Assembly (NCBI GenBank): GCA_030447275.1
Contig: JAUJPF010000029.1
Location: 1 to 48,485, forward strand
Origin: Solirubrobacteraceae bacterium
GTDB taxonomy: Bacteria > Actinomycetota > Thermoleophilia > Solirubrobacterales > Solirubrobacteraceae
Length of the DNA stretch: 48,485 bases
Reading direction: 5' to 3'
Made by a program: the position numbers and the translations under genes. Every line of letters begins with the position of its first letter. Position 1 is the stretch's first letter. The notes beneath the pieces were generated by a model. The model saw nothing but the letters and a program-made list of their open reading frames with translations, did no database searches and was not told the DNA's origin. Below are positions 32,636 to 41,618 of this stretch, one piece after another.

Positions 32636-32840
32636 GCCCCATCCGCCCGACGGTCACCGTGGTGGGCCACCGCCTCGGGACCGAGGACCACCGGCTGCGC
32701 GACTTCCTCACGCGGATCGCACAGCCCTACGAGTGGGTCGACGCCGGGCCGGACGACGCCGACGTGCCGCGCGTCGTCGAGCAGGACGGGACGGTCATCG
32801 CGGCCGCCACCCCGGAGCGGCTCGCCGGGGCCGTGGCTGA
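32632..32840 (+). CDS. Glutaredoxin-like domain preceding the reductase (separate or fused; one indel)
   Basis: GTG 32632 opens [40 protein letters not shown] and [20 protein letters not shown], a short thioredoxin-fold domain without an active-site cysteine pair. The same block precedes the flavoprotein domain in fused response-regulator/thioredoxin-reductase proteins. As written it has no proper stop. One missing base near 32836 creates TGATG, a coupled stop/start; one extra base instead would fuse it into the reductase. Both readings are possible. A receiver domain, present in the fused relatives, is absent here. Confidence 0.6.
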
Positions 32841-33859
32841 TGAGCAACGCGCCGGCGAAGACCGACTACGACGTCGCGATCATCGGCGCCGGTCCCGCCG
32901 GGCTCGCGGCGACGGTCTACGCCGCGTCGGACGGCCTCGACACGATCGTCCTCGAGCACGACGTCCCGGGCGGGCAGGCGTCGCACACGTCGCTGATCGA
33001 GAACTTCTTCGGCTTCCCGGACGGGATCGGCGGCGCCGAGCTCGCACGGCTCGCGGGGCGGCAGGCCGAGCAGTTCGGCGCCGAGCTCATCGTGATGCGC
33101 GGCGTGACCGGCAGCGGCGGCCAGCGCGAGGACGGCCTGTTCGCGATCGAGATCGCGGGGGGCTACACCGTGAATGCGCGAGCGGTCATCGGCGCCCCCG
33201 GGATGATCTGGCGGCGGCTCGACGTCGACGGGGTCGAGGCGCTGCTCGACCGCGGCGTCTACTACGGCGCCGGCCGCAGCGAGGCGGCGCAGTGCGGCGG
33301 CGAGGACGTCGTCGTCGTCGACGCGGGCAACTCCGCCGGCCAGGCCGTCATGCACCTCGGCACCGCGGGCGCGAAGGTGACGATGGTCGTGCGCGGCGAC
33401 CGGCTCGGCAAGTCGATGTCGGCCTACCTCGTCAGCCGCATCGAGAGCCACCCGCTGATCGACGTCCGCTTCCGGACCGAGGTGATCGGCGTCGAGGCCG
33501 GCGACGACGGCGAGCTGAGCTGCGTGTGCACGAACGACGGCGACCGGATCGCGGCCAGCGCGCTGTTCCTCTGCCTCGGCGGCACCCCGCGCACCGGCTG
33601 GGCGGCCGCGGGCGGCGTGCGCCTCGATCCCGCCGGCTTCATCCTCACCGGCCCGGACCTGCTCGAGCGCGGCGAGCGCCCGGCGGACTGGCCGCTGGCC
33701 CGCGACCCGCTCGCGCTCGAGACGAGCGTCCCCGGCGTCTTCGCCGCGGGCGACGTGCGCCACGGGTCGACGAAGCGTGTCGCCGGCGCGGTCGGCGACG
33801 GCGCGATGGCGACGGCGCTCGTCCACCGCCGCCTCGAGGAGCTGCTCGGGGCGGCCTAG
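32840..33859 (+). CDS. Thioredoxin-reductase-like flavoprotein lacking the CxxC centre
   Basis: A 339-aa FAD/NAD(P)H protein: dinucleotide fold [18 protein letters not shown] (GAGPAG at 16-21), [20 protein letters not shown], the second nucleotide fold [38 protein letters not shown] and the C-terminal FAD segment [20 protein letters not shown]. Classical TrxB has CxxC just before the NADPH fold; here that region is EAAQCGGED with only C152, so it cannot reduce thioredoxin the classical way. The usual IATG is replaced by GAPG. Encoded with a UBP zinc finger and a glutaredoxin-like domain. Stop shares CTAG with the convergent gene. Confidence 0.88.
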   Translation: MSNAPAKTDYDVAIIGAGPAGLAATVYAASDGLDTIVLEHDVPGGQASHTSLIENFFGFPDGIGGAELARLAGRQAEQFGAELIVMRGVTGSGGQREDGLFAIEIAGGYTVNARAVIGAPGMIWRRLDVDGVEALLDRGVYYGAGRSEAAQCGGEDVVVVDAGNSAGQAVMHLGTAGAKVTMVVRGDRLGKSMSAYLVSRIESHPLIDVRFRTEVIGVEAGDDGELSCVCTNDGDRIAASALFLCLGGTPRTGWAAAGGVRLDPAGFILTGPDLLERGERPADWPLARDPLALETSVPGVFAAGDVRHGSTKRVAGAVGDGAMATALVHRRLEELLGAA

Positions 33860-34512
33860 GAGACCGCGACCTCGTCGCCGAGCCGGAACGGCGGTGTCAG
33901 CTCGATGCGGTCGCCGCTCCAGAAGCGGCCCGGGTCGTACCAGCTCGCCGGCCGCTCGGCGGGGAGCAGGCCCATGTGCTGGTACGTCGTCGCGACGAGC
34001 TCGGCGCAGTAGACGGCCTCGACGTTCCAGTGCGCCCGGCGGCGGAAGCGCGCGACCGCCCACGACTTCGCGAGCCGGCCCATCGTCGGGAACGGCTTGC
34101 CGTCGTAGCCGTCGACGACCTCCATCAGCCGATCCTCGTGGCCACGGTCGACGTCGCCCTCGAGCTGGCGCAGCCACGCCCGCTGGCCATAGCGCTCCTC
34201 CCACGTCGTCACCGCGTCGCGCAGCAGGTGCAGCTGCACGCCGCGCTGGCGCTCGCCCGTCCACACGTCGGGCAGCGAGCGCCCGAGCTCGGCGTGCCAG
34301 AGCAGCGGCGGGAGGTCGTCGAGTGCGACGACCATGCCGACGTGGTTGACCGGCGCGTTGGTGACGGTCCGGATCGCGACGTCGGCGAGCGACCGCCCGC
34401 GGACCGGCGCGTTGGTGACGGTCCGGATCGCGACGTCGGCGAGCGACCGCCCGCGGAACAGCCAGACGTCGCCGGTCGAGGCGGATGCCACCGCGTCGTC
34501 GAGGGCCACCAC
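33856..34512 (-). CDS. YiiX/YaeF-like permuted papain-fold amidase with an 18-residue tandem duplication
   Basis: The 218-aa protein has the permuted NlpC/P60 layout: a His early (H57 in [11 protein letters not shown]) and the Cys late (C169 in [17 protein letters not shown]), as in the YiiX/C92 group. Residues 20-37 ([18 protein letters not shown]) are repeated exactly at 38-55, just before the catalytic His, from a 54-bp tandem duplication. Such proteins cleave amide or thioester bonds in lipids or peptides; no signal peptide is seen. GTG 34512 is 7 nt past a -10 hexamer shared with the divergent small gene. Substrate unknown. Confidence 0.78.
   Translation of the reverse strand: MVALDDAVASASTGDVWLFRGRSLADVAIRTVTNAPVRGRSLADVAIRTVTNAPVNHVGMVVALDDLPPLLWHAELGRSLPDVWTGERQRGVQLHLLRDAVTTWEERYGQRAWLRQLEGDVDRGHEDRLMEVVDGYDGKPFPTMGRLAKSWAVARFRRRAHWNVEAVYCAELVATTYQHMGLLPAERPASWYDPGRFWSGDRIELTPPFRLGDEVAVS
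34348..34457. repeat. 54-bp perfect tandem duplication inside the YiiX-like gene
   Basis: Positions 34349-34402 and 34403-34456 are identical, and the period of 54 extends one base on each side. It is in frame and adds 18 residues. It may be a recent slippage duplication or an assembly effect. Confidence 0.95.
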
Positions 34513-34518
34513 CGCCCG

Positions 34519-34525
34519 TAAGCTA
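34519..34525. promoter_or_regulatory. Bidirectional -10 element TAAGCTA for two leaderless genes
   Basis: On the plus strand TAAGCT (34519-34524) lies 8 nt before ATG 34533. On the minus strand TAGCTT (34525-34520) lies 7 nt before GTG 34512. The two hexamers share five base pairs, so one melted region would serve both directions. Confidence 0.6.
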
Positions 34526-34532
34526 CGCGCGG

Positions 34533-34718
34533 ATGCGGATCCCGTGGAAGTACGTCGGGCTGGCCGGCGTCGCGGGCGTCGCCGCGACGGGCGCGGTCGT
34601 CGCGCGACGGCGCCGCGCGCAGCGCGAGGACGTCGCGCCCGACGAGCTGCGCGCGCGCTTGCACGAGCGCCTGGCCGAGGTGCGCGGGGAGGCCGTGGGC
34701 GAGGCGCCCCACGCCTAG
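34533..34718 (+). CDS. Small single-pass membrane protein
   Basis: A 61-aa protein: MRIPWKYVGLAGVAGVAATG gives one membrane helix (about 6-23), followed by a basic stop-transfer stretch (ARRRRAQRED) and a short cytoplasmic amphipathic helix. No known family recognised. The start is supported by the bidirectional -10 element 8 nt upstream, and its TAG shares CTAG with the convergent hemerythrin gene. Codon use matches its neighbours, supporting a real gene. Confidence 0.65.
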   Translation: MRIPWKYVGLAGVAGVAATGAVVARRRRAQREDVAPDELRARLHERLAEVRGEAVGEAPHA

Positions 34719-35287
34719 TCGCGACCGCGGCCCGTCGCGAGGTCGCGCATGCGGTCGAAGAGGGAGGCGGCCGGGCCCGTGACGGTGCGCGAGAGCGCGT
34801 CGTTGGGGACGTTCGGGTGGGGCCGGGTCGGCGCGACCTTCTTGAACGCCTCGACGCGCGCGCCGAGCTTGCGCAGCTCGTCGGGGGCGATGGCCTGGCG
34901 CATGTGCGCGAACATCTCGCCCTCCTCGTCCTCGATGTGGTGGCGGATCTCCTCCATCAGCGTCGCCAGCTCGTCGTCGAAGGCCGGGTCGTCGGCGTCG
35001 AGCTTCTCGAGCCGGTGGAGCGTCTCCTCGGCCTCGGCGTGCTCCTTGCGCGCGTGCTCGACCTCCTCGGCGCTGACCTTGGCGGTCACCTGCGGGTAGA
35101 CGAGCACCTCCTCGGCGACCGAGTGGCGGACGAGCTCGATCGTGACCTGCTCGGTGAGCGTCTTGCGGCGCTGCTGCGCCTCCTCCGTCGACGCCCCGCG
35201 GAGCGACTCGAGCTCGGTGAACATCTCCTCGACCTCGTGGTGGTCGTGCTCCAGGATCTCGATCACGTCACGCTGCTCGTCGCTCAT
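34715..35287 (-). CDS. Hemerythrin-domain protein
   Basis: The 190-aa protein has the four-helix hemerythrin pattern with its iron ligands: HDHHEVEEMFTELESL (helix 1), ELVRHSVAEEVLVYPQV (helix 2, HxxxE), ARKEHAEAEETLHRLE (helix 3) and EIRHHIEDEEGEMFAHM (helix 4). A C-terminal tail of about 50 residues (TRPHPNVPNDALSRTVTGPA) is disordered-looking. Family roles include O2, NO or redox sensing and iron handling. Its ATG overlaps the stop of the upstream small membrane protein (ATGA). Which ligand it binds is unknown. Confidence 0.92.
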   Translation of the reverse strand: MSDEQRDVIEILEHDHHEVEEMFTELESLRGASTEEAQQRRKTLTEQVTIELVRHSVAEEVLVYPQVTAKVSAEEVEHARKEHAEAEETLHRLEKLDADDPAFDDELATLMEEIRHHIEDEEGEMFAHMRQAIAPDELRKLGARVEAFKKVAPTRPHPNVPNDALSRTVTGPAASLFDRMRDLATGRGRD

Positions 35288-35511
35288 CGCTGCCTCCTCG
35301 GGGTTCCGTTCCTGGGACCCCTTCCCCGAAGGACGCCGCGCCTCACCACCTCGCGCCCGCGCGTCGCCACCACCATGACGAGGCCGCACGCGATCGTCAC
35401 GTCGTCGAGGGCCCCGTCGTTGGGGAATGCGCTGCCGAGGAGGATCAGCGCGATCCCGAAGAGCCAGAGGAGGACGTGCGACGGGACCGTCCATGGCGCG
35501 CGGCGTTCCAT
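35284..35511 (-). CDS. Small two-helix membrane protein
   Basis: A 75-aa protein with two hydrophobic helices (VPSHVLLWLFGIALILLG and DDVTIACGLVMVVAT) and a basic C-terminus. No family recognised. The ATGA overlap with the hemerythrin gene argues that it is translated and functionally associated with it, perhaps as a membrane partner. Upstream there is no clear Shine-Dalgarno or -10 at leaderless distance. Confidence 0.6.
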   Translation of the reverse strand: MERRAPWTVPSHVLLWLFGIALILLGSAFPNDGALDDVTIACGLVMVVATRGREVVRRGVLRGRGPRNGTPRRQR

Positions 35512-35545
35512 CTCGAGCCCGCCATCGGCGCGACGCCGGGCGGAC

Positions 35546-36303
35546 CTAAGCGTCGAGCGCGCCGATCAGCGCTTCGAGCTCCGCGACCACGTCGCCGCCG
35601 AGCCGCACCGCCGCGCGGGAGTCGTACGGCGTCTCACCCTGCGTGACGATCGCGACCGCGCCGCCCGCCTGCCGGGTGAGCGCCGGGAGCTGGGCGATCG
35701 GATAGACCTCGAGCGACGAGCCGACGCACAGCAGGACGTCCGCGCCCGCGGCGAGCGTGAACGCCCGCTCGAGCGCAGCTTCGGGGAGGAACTCGCCGAA
35801 CAGGACGACGTCGGGCTTGAGCGGCTGCCAGCAGTCGCAGCGCGGGACGCCGTCGGCCGCGACCTCGAGCCGCTCGCGGACGACGTCGAGCGGGAACTGC
35901 GCGCCGCAGGCCAGGCACGACGAGTGGTCAATCGTCCCGTGGACCTCGACCAGCTCCTGCGTCCCCGCCTTGCGGTGCAGCCGGTCGATGTTCTGGGTGA
36001 CGACCGCGTCGAGCAGCCCGCGCCGCTCGAGCTCGACGAGCGCGTGGTGCGCGCCGTTGGGCTCCTTGTCGTCGAGCGTGTCGAAGCGGCTGCCGTAGAA
36101 GCGCCAGAAGCGCACGGGGTCGGCGCGGAACGCGTCGATGTGGGCGACCTCCATCGGATTCACGTTCTCCCACAGGCCGCTGCCCGCCGAGCGGAAGTCG
36201 GGGATCCCGGACGGCACCGACACCCCCGCGCCCGTCAGCGCCACGACCGAGTCCGCGTCCCGGATGAGGTCCGCGAGACGCCGGACCTCGGTCAGCGTCG
36301 CCG

Positions 36304-36307
<4 letters not shown>
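35546..36307 (-). CDS. cobB: Sir2-family NAD-dependent protein deacylase
   Basis: Removes acyl groups from lysines using NAD. The 253-aa product has ALTGAGVSVPSGIPDFRSAG (NAD loop, about 24-43), VTQNIDRLHRKAG, the catalytic His in VEVHGTIDHSS, four zinc cysteines (CLAC and CDC plus the flanking Cys) and LLCVGSSLEVYPIAQLP. The GTG start overlaps the stop of the HAD/enoyl-CoA hydratase gene by GTGA, so the deacylase is translationally coupled to a beta-oxidation enzyme. This fits known CobB control of acyl-CoA metabolism. Acyl-chain preference cannot be read from the sequence with certainty. Confidence 0.94.
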
Positions 36308-38301
<1,994 letters not shown>

Positions 38302-38308
38302 TGGATGG

Positions 38309-38314
38309 AACCTA
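38309..38314 (-). promoter_or_regulatory. -10 hexamer TAGGTT for the leaderless HAD/ECH gene
   Basis: TAGGTT (38314-38309, minus) is followed by 7 nt and ATG 38301. It lies between the SRPBCC gene end and this gene, so the HAD/ECH-sirtuin pair can be transcribed separately from PadR-SRPBCC. Confidence 0.5.
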
Positions 38315-38330
38315 GTACACGGGTGCCGGA

Positions 38331-38792
38331 TCAGACGCCCAGCTCGCGGTCCGCGCGCAGCTCGCGGGCGAAGCGGCCGAGGGTGCGGCGCAGCGCGTCG
38401 CCGACGGCGCGGCGCACGAAGAGGGCGTCGACGAGCGGGGCCAGCGGCCCGCCCTGCTTGAGGGCGTAGCGCAGCTCGAGCGTGACCCGGCAGCGGCCCT
38501 CGCCGGCCGGCGCGAACGTGACGGTCTGGGTGCCGACCATGCGCGGATCCTCGATCTCCACGGTCTGCGCCACGCGGACCTCGTAGGCGCTGACGCGCTC
38601 GGACACGAGGCCGCGCCCCGCGCGAACCGAGTCCCACACGATCCGCGACCCGGCCTCGGGCCAGTCCCCCTCGCGCTTGACGACCCGCGCGAAGCCGTCG
38701 ACGAACGAGGGCCAGCGGTCGAGGTCGTACCAGAGCCGCTCGGCCTCGCTGATCTGCCCGTCGACCTCGATCTGCGCGCTCGCGCTAGCCAC
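38331..38792 (-). CDS. SRPBCC (polyketide cyclase/START-like) protein
   Basis: A 153-aa helix-grip protein: QIEVDGQISEAERLWYDLDR then WPSFVDGFARVVKREGDWPE, SRIVWDSVRAGRGLVSERVS, VTFAPAGEGRCRVTLELRYA and a C-terminal helix LRRTLGRFARELRADRE. The family binds hydrophobic ligands in a deep cavity; no catalytic residues can be assigned. The start overlaps the PadR gene by 8 nt, so the two form an operon and the PadR protein may sense a ligand related to this one. Confidence 0.85.
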   Translation of the reverse strand: MASASAQIEVDGQISEAERLWYDLDRWPSFVDGFARVVKREGDWPEAGSRIVWDSVRAGRGLVSERVSAYEVRVAQTVEIEDPRMVGTQTVTFAPAGEGRCRVTLELRYALKQGGPLAPLVDALFVRRAVGDALRRTLGRFARELRADRELGV

Positions 38793-39243
38793 CGATCTCC
38801 CTCCGTATCAGGTCGACCGAGCGCGCGACCGCGTCGAGGTGGGGCATGATCTCGGCGGCGAGCCGCTCGCGCTCGGCCTCGCCGTCGTCGGTCAGCCGGT
38901 AGAAGCGCCGCGAGCGCCGCTCCGGGTGCTCCCATTCGCCGGCGACGAGGCCGCGCCCCTCGAGCGAGCGCAGCAGCGGGTACATCGTGTTCGGGTTGAC
39001 GGCGACGAGGCCGCCGGTCGTCGCCGACACGCGCTCCATGAGCTGGTTGCCGTAGGACGGGCCCTCGCCGAGGAAGTGCAGGACGAGCACCGGCAGCAGC
39101 CCGGCCCGGCGCAGCTCGGCGAGCAGCGGGTCGCCCTTGGCCGGCGCGGCCCGCCCGCCGGCGGCGGCGCGGGCGGCATCGAGCGTCGCCGCCTCCGCGA
39201 CCGCCCGCTCGGTCTCCTTCGCTCGCCGGGGCACGCCTGTCAT
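38785..39243 (-). CDS. PadR-family transcriptional regulator
   Basis: The 152-aa protein has the PadR winged helix: LLPVLVLHFLGEGPSYGNQL, MERVSATTGGLVAVNPNTMY, PLLRSLEGRGLVAGEWEHPE and RRFYRLTDDGEAERERLAAE, with a short C-terminal dimerisation helix. About 45 extra, Ala/Arg-rich residues precede the domain. PadR proteins usually repress neighbouring genes, here the SRPBCC gene and possibly the divergent hydrolase only 11 nt away. No clear palindrome was seen in that short gap, so the operator probably lies inside coding sequence. Confidence 0.9.
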   Translation of the reverse strand: MTGVPRRAKETERAVAEAATLDAARAAAGGRAAPAKGDPLLAELRRAGLLPVLVLHFLGEGPSYGNQLMERVSATTGGLVAVNPNTMYPLLRSLEGRGLVAGEWEHPERRSRRFYRLTDDGEAERERLAAEIMPHLDAVARSVDLIRREIGG

Positions 39244-39254
39244 CTTCCCCGCTG

Positions 39255-40100
39255 GTGTCCGTCCACGCGCCCCGCATCCGTCAGCTCACCGCCGCCGGCG
39301 TCCGCACGCCCGTGCTGGAGTCCGGTCCGCCGGACGCCGAGGAGGCGGTCGTCTTCGTCCACGGCAACCCCGGGTCGATGGAGGACTTCCGCGAGCTGGT
39401 GCTGCGGGTGGCCCCGTTCGCGCGCGGGGTGTCGGTCACGCTGCCCGGCTTCGGCACGGCGGAGAAGCCCCGCGACTTCGACGTCGGCATCGACGGCTAC
39501 GCGCGGCACCTGGGCGCGCAGCTCGACGCGCTCGGCGTCAGGCGCGCCCACCTCGTCCTGCACGACCTCGGCGGTCCGTGGGGGCTCGAGTGGGCGCTGC
39601 GCCGGCCCGACGCGTTCGCCAGCGCGGCGCTGATCGGGACCGGCGTCCTCCTCGGCTACCGCTGGCACGCGCTCGCCCGGATCTGGCAGACGCGCGGCGC
39701 CGGCGAGGCGTTCATGGCGACCTCGTCGCGGCGGATGTTCCGCACGCTCGTCAAGCGCGGGCAGGAGCGGCCGCTGCCGCGGGCGTTCGTCGACCGCATG
39801 TACGACGACTTCGACCGCGCGACGCGGCGCACCGTGCTGCGGACCTACCGCGCGATGAAGGACGTCGGGGAGTGGAGCGAGGGCGCGACCCCGCGCCTGC
39901 GCGCGCTCGACCGCCCGGCGCTCGTCCTGTGGGGGCGGCACGACCCGTACCTGCCGATCGACCTGGCCGAGCGCCAGCGCGAAGCCTTCCCGCGGATGCG
40001 CAGCGTGACGCTCGACGCGAGCGCCCACTGGCCGTTCGCCGACGACCCGGACGAGTTCACGCGCGAGATCATGCCCTGGCTGCGCGAGCAGGCCGGCTGA
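39255..40100 (+). CDS. Alpha/beta hydrolase with Asp nucleophile (haloalkane dehalogenase / epoxide hydrolase-like)
   Basis: The 281-aa product has HGNPGSMEDFREL (oxyanion region, 36-48), and at the nucleophile elbow LVLHDLGGPWGLEWALRRPD places Asp104 where esterases have Ser. HD-GG is typical of haloalkane dehalogenases and epoxide hydrolases. The cap domain follows (RIWQTRGAGEAFMATSSRRM). A second acid GRHDPYLP and base His in ASAHWPFADDPDE complete the triad. The HGNPxS element further supports the dehalogenase side. GTG start; divergent from padR with an 11-nt gap. The halide-stabilising Trp next to the nucleophile is not obvious, so activity is uncertain. Confidence 0.82.
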   Translation: MSVHAPRIRQLTAAGVRTPVLESGPPDAEEAVVFVHGNPGSMEDFRELVLRVAPFARGVSVTLPGFGTAEKPRDFDVGIDGYARHLGAQLDALGVRRAHLVLHDLGGPWGLEWALRRPDAFASAALIGTGVLLGYRWHALARIWQTRGAGEAFMATSSRRMFRTLVKRGQERPLPRAFVDRMYDDFDRATRRTVLRTYRAMKDVGEWSEGATPRLRALDRPALVLWGRHDPYLPIDLAERQREAFPRMRSVTLDASAHWPFADDPDEFTREIMPWLREQAG

Positions 40101-40155
40101 GCCCGGACGCGCCCACTGGGCGACGCGCGGCGCCCCGGCTTGCGACCATGGAGTC

Positions 40156-41596
40156 GTGGCCACCCACCCCGACGACGCCGAGCTGCTGCGCGAAGCCGCG
40201 ACGGGCGACGAGGACGCGCTCGCGACGCTCGTCGCGCGCCACCTCGCGCCGCTGCTGACGTACGCGCGCTTGGTCGCGCTCACCGAGGCCGGGGCGACCG
40301 ACGCGGTGCGCGACGGGATGGCCGCGGTGCTCGGCGCGGTGCGGGGCGGCGGCGAGCCGCCGGCCGACGTCGGGCGCGCGCTCCTGGTCGCGGTCCGTGC
40401 CGCGGCGCTCGGCCGGCCTCCGGGCCTGGCCGCGCAGGAGGGATCGCTCGAGGCCGCGCTGCGCCAGCTCCCGGCCAACCAGCGCGACGTCCTCGCCCTC
40501 CGCGAGCTGGGCCTCTCCTACGACGACGCCGGCGACGTCATCGGGCTCTCGGCGGTCGGCGCCGCGCGGCTGGCGTGGCGTGGCAGCGGGCGCCTGCGGT
40601 CGCTCATGACCGGCGAGCCGGGCGGCGTCGTGCTGGCCACGCGCGAGTGCGACCGCGTGCTGACGCTGCTGACCCTCGCGGAGGACCGTCCCCTTCCCGA
40701 CGACATCGGCGCGGCCGTCCGCCGCCATGCCGCGTCATGCCCGCCCTGCCGCGTGAGCCCCGTGGCGCTGGCCGACGCCCGCGCGCTCTACCGCGGCGGC
40801 GTCCCCGGCGGTGAGGTGCCCGCGCCGGTCGTCCCGACCGTCGTCGACGTGAAGCAGGCGCCCGCCGTCGAGACCGAGCGCCATGCCGCCCGGACGCGGA
40901 CCGGCGCAGCCGGCGCCATGGCCGCGGCCGCGGCCCCGCCGCACGGCGGACGCCGTCGGCGCCGCCGGGCGGGGGTGCCGGTGGCAGGCTTCGTGGCCCT
41001 CCTGCTCGCGTCGGGTGCGGTCGCGATGACGCTGAGCGCGCTCGACGACGGCGGCGAGGGGCCGCGTGCCGGCGCTCCCCCGGCGGCGCTGCGCATCGAG
41101 CCCGCGCCCGACGTCGCCCCGGAGGAGGGCGAGGCCCGGCCTCCGCGGCGGAGCGAGCGCCGCACGGACGCCGCGCCGCGCCGCGAAGCGCGCTCCGCCG
41201 ACCGCGACCGAGCTCCCTCCGGCGCCCCGCAGCGCTCGGCGCCCTCCCCGCTCCGCGGCAGGAGGTCGCCGGCATCGTCGTGCGCGACCCGGGCCCGCGC
41301 GACCCCGACCGCCCCGCGCCCGACCCGCCGACGCCGGTCGCCAAGCCGCCGGCCCCCGAGCAGCCCGATGCTCCCGAGCCCGGCCCCGATCCGAGGCCCG
41401 GCCCCGGCCCCGATCCCGCCCCGCCGGCCGGCGGCGGCGACACGCCGGCGCAGGCCCCGGCCGTCGCGGCACGGCGCGGTCCGGGAAAGAAGGGCTCCCC
41501 GCCGGGCCTCGGCGGCGACGTCCCGCCCGGCCACGGCGGCAGTGCGCCTCCGGGCCACGCCCCGGCCTGCCGCCGGGCCGCCGCAAGACGTCCTAG
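40156..41596 (+). CDS. Sigma-70-like protein with built-in HX3CX2C zinc motif, membrane helix and Pro-rich tail; two frameshifts
   Basis: GTG 40156. Residues 1-90 resemble a degenerate sigma region 2 (DDAELLREAATGDEDALATL). Residues about 97-150 are a clear region 4 HTH (ALRQLPANQRDVLALRELGL; SYDDAGDVIGLSAVGAARLA). Then comes H191-x3-C195-x2-C198, the zinc-associated anti-sigma motif. One membrane helix lies at about 272-295 (VPVAGFVALLLASGAVA), and a long Pro/Asp/Gly-rich, presumably external tail follows (VVRDPGPRDPDRPAPDPPTP). Missing bases near 41230 and 41560 restore the tail and a TAG at 41596. It looks like a sigma factor and its membrane-bound anti-sigma in one chain. Confidence 0.75.
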
Positions 41597-41618
41597 CGGC
41601 GGCCCGGAGCGACCGGCG

